From: Terrabacter sp. MAHUQ-38
GTDB lineage: Bacteria; Actinomycetota; Actinomycetes; Actinomycetales; Dermatophilaceae
Assembly: GCF_014518425.1 (NCBI RefSeq)
Contig: NZ_JACVCU010000004.1
Location: forward strand, 434,001 to 498,000
Length of the DNA stretch: 64,000 bases
Reading direction: 5' to 3'
Part shown: piece by piece, positions 1 through 7,984 of the stretch
Position numbering within the stretch: position 1 is the first letter of the stretch
How the letters are laid out: the number at the start of each line of letters is the position of its first letter
Notes under the pieces: generated by a model
What the model was told of the DNA's origin: nothing
What the model saw: only the letters and a program-made list of their open reading frames with translations
Databases searched by the model: none
Position numbers and translations under genes: made by a program

Positions 1-1
1 G

Positions 2-322
2 TACGTCGACATGACGACCGAGCCGGTGTGGCAGCGTCGGGACGCGTCCGACGGCGGACCCGAGTGGGAGGTCACGATGGTCGACCTCGACCTCGATGTC
101 GTCCTGACGCGGGAGGGCGACCTCTTCGTCGACGACGAGGACGAGTTCGCGGAGCACCGGGTTCAGTTCGGCTACCCGCCGGAGGTCGTCGCGCTCGCGG
201 AGCGGTGGCGTGACCTCGTCCTGGCCGCCGTCGCGGCCGGGGACGAGCCGTTCGGGTCGGTCGGGCACGAGTGGCTGCGCCGCGCGGACGCCGCTGCGTC
301 GGCCGGAGCGTCCGGGCGCTAG
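2..322 (+). CDS. DUF402 domain protein, C-terminal part (5' end outside window)
   Basis: The frame is open to the left edge (Y-V-D before the first Met at 11), so this is the 3' part of a longer gene and the Met at 11 is probably internal. The visible part has the DUF402 signature: a YVDMTTEPVW strand, VTMVDLDLDVVL, an acidic DEDEFAEHR stretch and a GYPPEVV helix start. DUF402 folds resemble the nucleotide/phosphatase FomD-like family; the substrate of this member is unknown. It ends 9 nt before the next gene and its last codons contain a -10-like TAGGCT that probably drives that gene. Confidence 0.75.
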   Translation, partial: YVDMTTEPVWQRRDASDGGPEWEVTMVDLDLDVVLTREGDLFVDDEDEFAEHRVQFGYPPEVVALAERWRDLVLAAVAAGDEPFGSVGHEWLRRADAAASAGASGR

Positions 323-325
323 GCT
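320..325 (+). promoter_or_regulatory. -10 box, probable leaderless promoter
   Basis: TAGGCT lies exactly 6 nt upstream of the ATG at 332, so transcription would begin at or next to the start codon. No Shine-Dalgarno sequence is visible for that gene. The same spacing recurs at several other genes in the window. Confidence 0.5.
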
Positions 326-331
326 GGCCGC

Positions 332-550
332 ATGTCTGATCGTGTCCTCGCACTCGTCACCGAGGGGGAGGAAGCCGCTCGCGAGCTTCCCATGCCGGTG
401 ATCGCCTACTTCTTCATCACCTTTGCGCTCTTCCTCGTCGCGCTCGGTGTGACGTGGAGCTTCCGCAACACCGCCTACAAGGTGCAGGCGCCCCGCCACG
501 GTGAGGGCACGCACGGCCCGGCGAGCGAATCCGACGGAGCCCACCACTGA
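332..550 (+). CDS. Small single-pass membrane protein, unknown function
   Basis: A 72-residue protein with one clear transmembrane segment (about residues 21-44, [18 protein letters not shown]...) followed by a short basic and then His/Asp-rich cytoplasmic or external tail. I do not recognise a named family; short membrane proteins in this position upstream of nadD are common in actinobacteria. It is followed 2 nt later by nadD, so it is probably co-transcribed with it. Expression is likely from a leaderless promoter ending 6 nt before the ATG. Confidence 0.65.
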   Translation: MSDRVLALVTEGEEAARELPMPVIAYFFITFALFLVALGVTWSFRNTAYKVQAPRHGEGTHGPASESDGAHH

Positions 551-552
551 CC

Positions 553-1218
553 ATGCGCCTCGGCGTCATGGGTGGGACGTTCGACCCGATCCACCACGGC
601 CACCTCGTGGCCGCGAGCGAGGTCCAGTCGCTCTTCGACCTCGACGAGGTCGTCTTCGTCCCGACCGGCGAGCCGTGGCAGAAGGCCGACCGGCATGTCT
701 CGCCCGCCGAGGACCGCTATCTGATGACCGTCATCGCGACGGCGTCCAACCCGCGCTTCACCGTCAGCCGGGTCGACATCGACCGACCCGGGCCGACCTT
801 CACGATCGACACGTTGCGCGACATCCGGGCCGACCGGCCCGACGACGAGCTGTTCTTCATCACCGGCGCCGACGCGCTGGCCGAGATCCTCTCGTGGAAG
901 GACGCCGAGCAGCTGTGGCAGCTCGCGCACTTCATCGGGGTCACCCGTCCCGGGCACGAGCTGTCCGACACGGGGCTGCCCGAGGACCGCGTCACGCTCC
1001 AGGAGGTGCCGGCCATGGCGATCAGCTCGACCGACTGCCGCGCGCGGGTTGCCGGCGGTGAGCCGGTCTGGTACCTCGTGCCCGACGGTGTCGTCCAGTA
1101 CATCAACAAGTACCACCTGTACGCACGGGGAGCTGTTTCCCCCGTGGACCTCACAAAGAACCGCGTGGCTGAGCCCGTGGACAACGCCAGGGCACCCATG
1201 CCACAAGGAGACTCGTGA
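553..1218 (+). CDS. nadD: Nicotinate-nucleotide adenylyltransferase
   Basis: Transfers AMP from ATP to nicotinate mononucleotide to make deamido-NAD in the cytosolic NAD synthesis pathway. Evidence: a Rossmann-type nucleotidyltransferase start with [11 protein letters not shown] at residues 7-17 (the HxGH motif is H14-H17) and the family motif ISSTDCR at 157-163. Length is 221 residues; the conserved core ends near YINKYHLY and about 40 extra residues follow as a tail without family signature. Its stop overlaps the rsfS start (GTGA), an arrangement (nadD-rsfS-phosphatase) that is common in actinobacteria and supports the assignment. Confidence 0.97.
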   Translation: MRLGVMGGTFDPIHHGHLVAASEVQSLFDLDEVVFVPTGEPWQKADRHVSPAEDRYLMTVIATASNPRFTVSRVDIDRPGPTFTIDTLRDIRADRPDDELFFITGADALAEILSWKDAEQLWQLAHFIGVTRPGHELSDTGLPEDRVTLQEVPAMAISSTDCRARVAGGEPVWYLVPDGVVQYINKYHLYARGAVSPVDLTKNRVAEPVDNARAPMPQGDS

Positions 1219-1634
1219 CCGCAGCAGACCGTTCGCTCCAGCTCGCCAAGGCCGCTGGCCTGGCCGCGGAGGAGAAGCTCGCCGAGAAGGTCCTGGCCAT
1301 CGACGTCAGTGAGCAGATGCCGCTGACCGACGTGTTCGTCATCGCGTCCGCTCCGTCGGAGCGGCAGGTCGGCGCCATCGTCGACGAGGTCGAGGACCGG
1401 CTGCGCGAGCTCGGCAGCAAGCCCGTGCGGCGCGAGGGTGAGCGCGAGGGCCGGTGGGTCCTCATCGACTTCGGCGACATCATCGTGCACGTCCAGCACG
1501 AGGAGGAGCGCGAGTACTACGCGCTCGAGCGCCTCTGGAAGGACTGTCCCGAGATCGACCTGTCCACGGTCGACGCTGCGGCGCGTACTGGTGACGCCAC
1601 GGTCTCTCGGGCCGCCGAGGTCGACGAGGCGTGA
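1215..1634 (+). CDS. rsfS: Ribosomal silencing factor RsfS
   Basis: Binds ribosomal protein uL14 on the large subunit and blocks joining with the small subunit, slowing translation in starvation. The 139-residue protein has the Iojap/RsfS fold signature: [34 protein letters not shown], then a [28 protein letters not shown] segment, which is the most conserved part of the family. GTG start at 1215 overlaps the nadD stop; its own stop overlaps the next gene (GTGA), so the three genes are probably translationally coupled. About 20 Ala/Asp-rich residues extend past the usual end. Confidence 0.97.
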   Translation: MTAADRSLQLAKAAGLAAEEKLAEKVLAIDVSEQMPLTDVFVIASAPSERQVGAIVDEVEDRLRELGSKPVRREGEREGRWVLIDFGDIIVHVQHEEEREYYALERLWKDCPEIDLSTVDAAARTGDATVSRAAEVDEA

Positions 1635-2293
1635 CGGCCGGCTCCGCGAAGGCCGATGGCCCCCGGCGCATCGTCCTCGTCCGTCACGCCGAGACCGTCG
1701 ACAACGCCGCCCGGGTCTGGCAGGGCCACAAGGACACCGCGCTGTCCGACCGAGGCCGCGAGCAGGTGGCCGCCGCGGCCCCGCACCTCGCCGCGTACGC
1801 GCCCGTTCTCATCGTCTCGAGCGACCTGCAGCGGGCGGCGTCGACGGCCGATGCCATCGCCGTCCTCACCGGCGTCGAGGTGCGTCTCGACGCCCGCCTG
1901 CGCGAGGTGCACGTGGGGGAGTGGCAGGGCATGCACGCCGACGACGTCCGTGAGCGCTATCCCGAGCTCGTCGCCGCGCTCGACCGCGGCGAGGACGCCC
2001 CGCGCGGCGTCACGGGCGAGACGCACGCGCAGGTGGCCGAGCGTGCCGGTGCCTGCCTACGGGAGGTCGCGCGCGAGCTGCTGCCGGGTGAGACGGCCGT
2101 CGTCGTCGCCCACGGTGTATCGAGTCGGGTGGCGGCGAGCGACCTCGTGGGGCTCGACCAGGAGGTGTCCGACGCGGTCTTCAGGGGGCTCGACAACTGC
2201 CACTGGATCGAGCTCGTCGAGGTCGGCAAAAGCTTCTCCGAAGTGACCCGCTGGCGCATCAGCGGCTGGAACCTGGGGCCCTGGAACGTCTGA
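1631..2293 (+). CDS. Histidine phosphatase family (phosphoglycerate mutase-like)
   Basis: A 220-residue 2-histidine phosphatase. The phosphohistidine motif is R18-H19-A20-E21-T22; the acid/base region LREVHVGEWQG follows, and the second catalytic His is H161 in VVVAHG. It lacks the longer insertions of true glycolytic phosphoglycerate mutases, so it is more likely a broad or small-metabolite phosphatase. In related genomes the gene after nadD-rsfS is often annotated as a glucosyl-3-phosphoglycerate phosphatase or simply histidine phosphatase; the substrate cannot be read from this sequence. GTG start inside the rsfS stop. Confidence 0.9.
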   Translation: MTAGSAKADGPRRIVLVRHAETVDNAARVWQGHKDTALSDRGREQVAAAAPHLAAYAPVLIVSSDLQRAASTADAIAVLTGVEVRLDARLREVHVGEWQGMHADDVRERYPELVAALDRGEDAPRGVTGETHAQVAERAGACLREVARELLPGETAVVVAHGVSSRVAASDLVGLDQEVSDAVFRGLDNCHWIELVEVGKSFSEVTRWRISGWNLGPWNV

Positions 2294-2314
2294 CACGGAA
2301 GGCCGCCGCCGATT

Positions 2315-2343
2315 TTGGCGAAGGGCTGGGGAACCGCTATGGT
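2315..2343 (+). promoter_or_regulatory. Sigma70-type promoter for tRNA-Ala
   Basis: TTGGCG (2315-2320) and TATGGT (2338-2343) separated by 17 nt, 33 nt before the mature tRNA. Good match to the housekeeping consensus in spacing and sequence. Confidence 0.6.
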
Positions 2344-2376
2344 TACGCAGTCGCTTCACCGAGGCGGCACCCGTAC

Positions 2377-2449
2377 GGGGCTGTGGCGCAGCTGGTAGCG
2401 CACCTGCATGGCATGCAGGGGGTCAGGGGTTCGAGTCCCCTCAGCTCCA
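2377..2449 (+). tRNA. tRNA-Ala, anticodon GGC
   Basis: A 73-nt cloverleaf. The acceptor stem GGGGCTG pairs with CAGCTCC with one G-T wobble. The D arm is GCGC-AGCTGGTA-GCGC. The anticodon stem is CCTGC/GCAGG around loop ATGGCAT, which gives anticodon GGC. The T arm has the invariant TTCGAGT loop. The discriminator is A and no CCA is encoded. A promoter lies upstream and a strong hairpin 3 nt downstream, so it is a single-gene transcript. Confidence 0.97.
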
Positions 2450-2452
2450 CAT

Positions 2453-2495
2453 TGCGAAGAAGGCCGGACACGCTTCACGTCCGGCCTTCTTCGCA
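2453..2495 (+). terminator. Terminator after tRNA-Ala
   Basis: Perfect 17-bp inverted repeat (2453-2469 with 2479-2495) around a 9-nt loop, followed by TTTCT. One of the strongest hairpins in the window; also usable from the minus strand. Confidence 0.85.
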
Positions 2496-2546
2496 TTTCT
2501 GGACTGCGGCGTGGGGACGCGGGAGGAGCGAGGAACGAGCGACGGC

Positions 2547-2569
2547 TCCCCTCAGCTCCCCTCAGCTCC
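2547..2569 (+). repeat. Two overlapping copies of the tRNA-Ala 3' end
   Basis: TCCCCTCAGCTCC, identical to the last bases of the tRNA (2436-2448), occurs twice in overlapping tandem at 2547-2559 and 2557-2569. A duplicated tRNA 3' end about 100 bp downstream is what an attachment site leaves behind, but no integrase is visible nearby. Confidence 0.5.
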
Positions 2570-2618
2570 CCGGTACCGGTAGGGCCTTGCACACCTACTG
2601 GCTGGCCTTGACAGCACG

Positions 2619-3740
2619 TCAGGCCGATCCACCGGCGAGGGGCCGGCCGGGCACCGAGGCCGTCACCCCGGCGCCGAGGACCGTCCGGTAGACACGTTCG
2701 TAGCCCCGGCCCATCACGTCGAGACTGAAGTGCTCGCCGACCCAGGCACGGCATTCCGCGGCGTCGAGCTCGCCTGTCCGCAGGATCGCCGGGGCCAGCT
2801 CGTGGGGCCGGTCGACGACGAAGCCGGTCCGTCCATGAGCGACCACCTCGGGGACGGCGCCGCGCGCGAATGCGACGACGGGGGTGCCGCACGCCATGGC
2901 TTCTGTCATGACGAGGCCGAACGGCTCGTCCCAGCACACTGGGAAGACGAGGCACCGGGCCCCGGCGAGGAGCCGACGCTTCTGCGCGGCGTCCGCGACG
3001 CCGACGTCCACGACGTCGTCGCCGAGCCGGGGTCGGATCTCGCGCTCGTAGTACTCCTGCTCGTGCCTCTCCTCGCACTTGCCCGCAAGCAGGATCCGCA
3101 AGCCGGCGGCCTTGGCAGCGTCGATGGCGAGGTGAGGCGCCTTGTGTGGATGGTGCCGGCCGAGGAACAGCACGTAGTCGTCCTTGCGGGACCTGAAGGG
3201 GAAGCTGTCCACGTCGATGCCGTTGGGCACGGCGCCGACCCAGTTGAGCTCGGGCGCCTGCTCCATCTGGGAGCGTGAGATGGCCACGAGCTGCACGGCG
3301 CGTCCCAGGGGCCGGTAGACGTCCGCCAGCTCGTCGACCGGGCCGTGGACGGTCACGACCGTGGGCACCCGACGCGAGGCGGCAAGCAGTGGCCCGGCCA
3401 GCGTGTGGTCATGGACGAGGTCAACCCCGTCAAGCCGCAGCCCGGCCAGCACCCGTGCCGCGTTGATCACTTCGCCCGTGCTTCCACCGAGGAGGTGGGC
3501 GGGTGGGTCGGGCCAGGTCTGGACGAACGCCTGGGCGCGTGTGCCGTTGCGTCCCGCGGCAACGAGGGTGACGTGGTGACCGCGCGAGACGAGCGTGTCG
3601 ACGATCCCGGCCACGACGGCCTCGACCCCGCCGTAACCGTCCGGGGGAACCGAGAAGTACGGCGGCGCGATGACCGCGATGCGGAGTGGACGCGGCACGA
3701 CGACGATCCGTCGCACGGCATTCGAGGTAGACGTCGACAT
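2619..3740 (-). CDS. Glycosyltransferase family 4
   Basis: A 373-residue GT-B retaining glycosyltransferase. The N-terminal domain begins RIAVIAPPYFSVPPDGYGGVE, the GT4 acceptor-side signature with a glycine-rich loop; the C-terminal domain has FLGRHHPHKAP and the nucleotide-sugar motif EPFGLVMTE at 272-280 (E-x7-E). It should be cytoplasmic and use a nucleotide or phospho-sugar donor; the product is unknown. The ATG at 3740 is chosen over one 20 codons upstream because GGGGGGCAG sits just before it. It follows the debranching-type gene on the same strand after 93 nt, suggesting a shared carbohydrate role. Confidence 0.9.
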   Translation of the reverse strand: MSTSTSNAVRRIVVVPRPLRIAVIAPPYFSVPPDGYGGVEAVVAGIVDTLVSRGHHVTLVAAGRNGTRAQAFVQTWPDPPAHLLGGSTGEVINAARVLAGLRLDGVDLVHDHTLAGPLLAASRRVPTVVTVHGPVDELADVYRPLGRAVQLVAISRSQMEQAPELNWVGAVPNGIDVDSFPFRSRKDDYVLFLGRHHPHKAPHLAIDAAKAAGLRILLAGKCEERHEQEYYEREIRPRLGDDVVDVGVADAAQKRRLLAGARCLVFPVCWDEPFGLVMTEAMACGTPVVAFARGAVPEVVAHGRTGFVVDRPHELAPAILRTGELDAAECRAWVGEHFSLDVMGRGYERVYRTVLGAGVTASVPGRPLAGGSA

Positions 3741-3833
3741 TCTGCCCCCCACGGCACGTCCGACGGCCCCACACCGTCGCCCAGGACGACCACAGTGCAC
3801 GTACCCCGGGGCGTTCGCCTCAAGCGGACCAGG

Positions 3834-5951
3834 TCAGTGCCGGTCCGCCTCGCCGCTGACGTGGACAGGCGCGTCGACGACCGCGTGACCGGTCGCGTCG
3901 ACCTCGATCCTGATCGTCTCGGTCCCCACGTGCAGCTGGTCGATCGAGAACGGCAGGAACCTGGCAGAAAGGTCGGGTTCGCAGTTGATCCCCGTCGCCG
4001 GCAGGTCGGGCTCGAGCCCGAGCAGCGATCGCAGGAGCGAGAAGGGGGCCGCGGCCGCCCAGGCCTGTGGCGCGCAGGACGTCGGATAGGGCACCGGCTC
4101 GGGGAACTCGTCGCGGCCGAACCCGCAGAAGAGCTCGGGAAGCCGGTCGTCGAAGCTCGCGGCCGCGTCGACGAGTCCGACCGCCACCTGCTTGGCCCCG
4201 TCGACGAAGCCGTAGCGGCGTAGCCCGGCGACCACGATCGCGTTGTCGTGGGGCCACACCGAGCCGTTGTGGTAGCTCATCGGGTTGTAAGCCCCCATGT
4301 TCGATCCGAGGGTGCGCACGCCGAAACCGCTGAACATCTCCTCGCTCAGCAGCGCGGCCGCGACGGACCGAGCGTGCTCCGGCGCGGCGATCCCCGTCCA
4401 GAGGCAGTGGCCCATGTTCGAGGCGAGGCTGTCGACAGGTCGCTTGTCGCAGTCGAGCGCCAGGGCGTAGTAGCCCTGGCGCGGGAGCCAGAACGCCTCG
4501 TTGAACCGTCGCGCCAGCTGTGTCGCCCGCTCTTCGCAGTGACGAGCGCGCTCCTCCTCACCCATCGCGCGGGCCAGCCTCGCGCGCGCCAGCCAGGCGG
4601 CATAGACGTAGCCCTGCACCTCGGCGAGCGCGATCGGCGGCTCTGCAGTCAGGCCGGACGCGAACGTGACGCCGTCGAAGGAGTCCTTCCAGCCCTGGTT
4701 GAGCAGCCCCCGGTCGGTGGCGCGAGCGTACTCGACGAACCCGTCACCGTCGCGGTCGCCGTACGCGTCGACCCACTCGAGCGCACGGTCCGCGTGTGGC
4801 AGCAGCGGTTCGAGGTCGGTGAGTGGTGCGCCCCACCGGTGCAGCTCCCCCAGGAGCATGACGAACAAGGGGGTCGCGTCGATGCTTCCGTAGTAGACGT
4901 CGTCGGTACCCGGCGTCTGCCCGGTGTCGAGGCCGGACCTGATCTCGTGGAGGATCCGGCCGGGCTCCTCCTCGCGGGTGGGGTGCAGCGTCGTGCCCTG
5001 GTGCTCGGACAGGGTCTCGAGCGTGCCTCGGGCCACGCGGGAGTCGACCGGGAGCAGCATCCAGCTCGTCAGAAGGGAGTCGCGGCCGAAGATCGTCATG
5101 AACCAGGGCGCGCCAGCCGCCATCACGATCCTGCTCGGGTGCTCGGGATCGTCGATGCGCAGGCCGGCGAGGTCGTCGGTGCTGTTGCGGACGAGCCGGA
5201 CGAGATGGATGTCCGGCGAGCGGACCGAGGGGCTGCGTTGACGCCAGCGCGCGTGCCGGATCGCCGGCGGACTGTCGTGGTGTGGCTCGCCCGGCACGTA
5301 CGGCGTCGTGAGCGGGACGCCGTCGAAGAAGGGCACGACACGAACCGTGAGGGTGGCCGTCTCCCGTGCGCCGACGACGAGGTCCCATGTGTGCAGTCCT
5401 GGGCGGACGTCGGGACCGCCCGATCCCGTCACGTCGACCGAGCGTGACTCGGCGCCACGCTGCTGGCTCTGCGACCACCCGCTCCCGGTGACCGACGTGG
5501 TGATCGCCGCCTGGTGCAGGGGACGACCGTCCTTGACCTCGAAGAGCCCCGCGAAGTCCGTCGCGGCCGAGAGGCTCAGCCTCAGGGCCGTCGTCTCGCG
5601 TCCGAGGTTGGCGACGGAGATCTCTTCCACCATGCCGTTGCCCACGTAGCGCCGGCGCACGACGAGGAGCGTGCTGTCGGCCACGCCGTCCCGCGGTCGC
5701 CTGCGGGTGACGTATGCCGCCGAATGCGGGTCGATGCGCTGGACGTCCAGGCACTCCAGCGGCTCCCCGTCGACGCGCAGCTGGAAGTTCGCGAGGAAGC
5801 GGGTGTCCTTGACGATGAGCCCGTGGGCCCTGGCGGGATCCATGTCACCGCTCGCGTCGGAGATGCAGAAGCTGCGGCCCTCGACGAGCGTGACCTGCGC
5901 GGTCGCTCCCGCTGACGGCGTCGGCCCGGTGAACACCCAACCATCGGTCAT
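3834..5951 (-). CDS. Glycogen debranching-type amylo-alpha-1,6-glucosidase
   Basis: A 705-residue protein with an N-terminal beta-rich debranching domain (SFCISDASGDMDPARAHGLIVKDTRFL, the usual start of the bacterial GDE N-terminal family) and a C-terminal (alpha/alpha)6-barrel with GWKDS, AEVQGYVYAAW, NMGHCLWTG and YHNGSVWPHDNA. These are hallmarks of GH63/GH133-like glucosidases that remove alpha-1,6 or terminal glucose residues. No signal peptide, so it is cytoplasmic. First gene of a two-gene minus-strand unit with the GT4 gene; such pairs are often tied to trehalose or glycogen turnover under stress, but that link is inferred. Confidence 0.88.
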   Translation of the reverse strand: MTDGWVFTGPTPSAGATAQVTLVEGRSFCISDASGDMDPARAHGLIVKDTRFLANFQLRVDGEPLECLDVQRIDPHSAAYVTRRRPRDGVADSTLLVVRRRYVGNGMVEEISVANLGRETTALRLSLSAATDFAGLFEVKDGRPLHQAAITTSVTGSGWSQSQQRGAESRSVDVTGSGGPDVRPGLHTWDLVVGARETATLTVRVVPFFDGVPLTTPYVPGEPHHDSPPAIRHARWRQRSPSVRSPDIHLVRLVRNSTDDLAGLRIDDPEHPSRIVMAAGAPWFMTIFGRDSLLTSWMLLPVDSRVARGTLETLSEHQGTTLHPTREEEPGRILHEIRSGLDTGQTPGTDDVYYGSIDATPLFVMLLGELHRWGAPLTDLEPLLPHADRALEWVDAYGDRDGDGFVEYARATDRGLLNQGWKDSFDGVTFASGLTAEPPIALAEVQGYVYAAWLARARLARAMGEEERARHCEERATQLARRFNEAFWLPRQGYYALALDCDKRPVDSLASNMGHCLWTGIAAPEHARSVAAALLSEEMFSGFGVRTLGSNMGAYNPMSYHNGSVWPHDNAIVVAGLRRYGFVDGAKQVAVGLVDAAASFDDRLPELFCGFGRDEFPEPVPYPTSCAPQAWAAAAPFSLLRSLLGLEPDLPATGINCEPDLSARFLPFSIDQLHVGTETIRIEVDATGHAVVDAPVHVSGEADRH

Positions 5952-6029
5952 AGCCTCTCAGCCCACGCCCCGGAGGCGGCGGTGTCAACCAGCAACGTGG
6001 GGAGAATTTTCACCGTCGGCGATGTGTCC

Positions 6030-7982
6030 CTATCCACGAGGTCGGGAGGTGACCACGAAGACGGAGTCGGTACGCCAGTCGGCCACCGCCGCGGCAGCCG
6101 CGCTGGGGCCAAGACGTCGCGTGCGGGTGCCGCCGAGGGCGCGTTCGAGGTTCGAACGCAAGGCGATCGGGACGTCGGCGCTGCGCAACGCCGGGCTGTT
6201 CGGACCGGGCACCGCGCTGACGTCGAGCTCCTCCTGCTCGAGCGAGCGCGGGTCGAACTCCAGCGTGCTGGTGACGACCATGAGCTGGTCACGCAGCGAG
6301 ACCGTCCCCGCCTGCCACAGCGCGTCGGAGAGCTGACCGACGAGGTCCACGCTCGTCGACTCCCCGGGACCGAGCGCCACCGAGCCGGCGGGGAAGGCGT
6401 CGGTGAAGATGCCGTATGTCTCCGTCAGGTCGAGCAGCGCCGCCCAGAGGGGGGTGGAGGTCGTGTTCGCGAGGCGCACGGTGAATCGTGGAGGGTCCGT
6501 GCCGGCATACGCGATGGTGATCGTGCCTCCCGCGCCGACCCGGCCGGTGCCCGCGTCCACCTCGACGCGCACCGCGTCGCCGGGCAGGTGCGTCGCCGGG
6601 TTGGTCAGGGCGCAGAGACGCAGCCAGCGGGCGACCCGTTCGAGGGCATGGATCGTGCGCTCCTCGCGGCCCACACCGGCGACGACGGGCACCAGCGGAC
6701 GGGTCACGCCGGGCCTGGTGATGATGAAGCCGTCGGCGGTGGCCTCCACGAGCAGGTCCGCGTCGGTGGTCGCGTCGGGGTCGGCGAGCTCGACCAGGGT
6801 CTCGTCCGCTGCGTCGGCGGCCGCACGCAGCGCTGCCGTCCCGACCGCGTCGCCGACGACCCCGACGAGCAGCGGCTTGAGCGGGATCGACGTGACGACG
6901 GCACGGTAGACGTACGCGTCGTCGAGCTCGGGGGTCAGCATCACCAGGCTACGGTCGGGAAGCACCTTCGTCACGGCGGCCGTCGCGAGGGGCGAGCCGG
7001 ACGTCTCGCCCGTCAGCGGGTAGACGGCCAGCTCGGTCGTGTCGTCTCCGAGGGGCTCGGGTACGCCGTGGACGGCGCCGGAGTCGATCGACCAGCCGTC
7101 GGGGAGGTGGCTCAGCGTCAGCGGTCTGGGGGTCGCCGGGATGGCGCCACCGAGGAACGGGCGGTCCAGCTCGGTGGCGTCTGCCGTCTCGACCTGCGGG
7201 TGCTGGTCGCGGACGCGGCTCGCGACGTCGGCCGTGACGATGCGCAGGACGTCGCGGTACGACGGCCGCCCGTCGGTCCCGGTGAGCGCCGCCTCGAGCG
7301 CGGCCGACATGGCCCCGCGCTGGCGCCCCATGACGGTGACCTCCTTGGCCTTCTCGGACGACCGGCAGGCGGCGAGCAGGACGTGCCGCCCGACCGGGGT
7401 CCAGCGTGCGGTGCTGCGCTGCGTCGAGGCGACGTGACCCGGGTCGCCCACGGTCACCCCGACGAAGCTGCTCGCCGGACGGGGGCGCGGGTCGGCGGGC
7501 GCGAGCCGGACGACCTCGTCGGCGTCACGCGTGCCGTCGCCGGCGTGGCAGCAGTCGAGGACGACGAGGGTGTGGCAGCCGGACGACGAGACGTCGTCGA
7601 GCAGGCCCGCGAGCTCCTTGTCGGCAAGGTCCCAGCTGCCCGGCGATCGGCTGTCGAAGCAGACGAGGGTCTCGTTGCGGTGGTCCGGCTCGATCGTCCA
7701 GAGCGCCTGCGGCGTGGCCTGCTGCGAGCCGTGGCCGCTGTAGTAGAAGAGCGCCACGTCAGCGCTGTCAGCGCGCCCGAGGTGCTCGGCGAGGCGGGCC
7801 GTGACGGCTGACCGGGTGGCGTCGGCGTCGGTCAGCACCACGAGGTCGAGCGCGTCCGGCGTGACGCGCTCGCGGAGCACCTCGGCGATGCTGGTGACGT
7901 CGTTGACGCAGCCGGACAACCGCGGGATCGGAGCGGGGTATGCGTCGATCCCGACGAGCAGCGCATAGAGGCGGCCGGCCAT
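6030..7982 (-). CDS. Caspase-like (peptidase C14) protein with long C-terminal region
   Basis: 650 residues. The first 280 or so form a caspase/metacaspase p20 domain: YALLVGIDAYPAPIPRLSGCVNDV, catalytic His in YYSGHGSQ (H84) and catalytic Cys in VLDCCHAGDG (C145, with C144 next to it). The remaining 370 residues are not a known protease part. A stretch near the end (RFTVRLANTTSTPLWAALLDL...GIFTDAFP) resembles DUF4384-type beta domains often attached to bacterial caspases. No signal peptide or membrane segment. The start is the ATG at 7982, two bases after the stop of the CHAT gene, so the two are almost certainly translated together. A longer in-frame extension runs inside the CHAT gene and is not real. 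Confidence 0.9.
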   Translation of the reverse strand: MAGRLYALLVGIDAYPAPIPRLSGCVNDVTSIAEVLRERVTPDALDLVVLTDADATRSAVTARLAEHLGRADSADVALFYYSGHGSQQATPQALWTIEPDHRNETLVCFDSRSPGSWDLADKELAGLLDDVSSSGCHTLVVLDCCHAGDGTRDADEVVRLAPADPRPRPASSFVGVTVGDPGHVASTQRSTARWTPVGRHVLLAACRSSEKAKEVTVMGRQRGAMSAALEAALTGTDGRPSYRDVLRIVTADVASRVRDQHPQVETADATELDRPFLGGAIPATPRPLTLSHLPDGWSIDSGAVHGVPEPLGDDTTELAVYPLTGETSGSPLATAAVTKVLPDRSLVMLTPELDDAYVYRAVVTSIPLKPLLVGVVGDAVGTAALRAAADAADETLVELADPDATTDADLLVEATADGFIITRPGVTRPLVPVVAGVGREERTIHALERVARWLRLCALTNPATHLPGDAVRVEVDAGTGRVGAGGTITIAYAGTDPPRFTVRLANTTSTPLWAALLDLTETYGIFTDAFPAGSVALGPGESTSVDLVGQLSDALWQAGTVSLRDQLMVVTSTLEFDPRSLEQEELDVSAVPGPNSPALRSADVPIALRSNLERALGGTRTRRLGPSAAAAAVADWRTDSVFVVTSRPRG

Positions 7983-7984
7983 CG

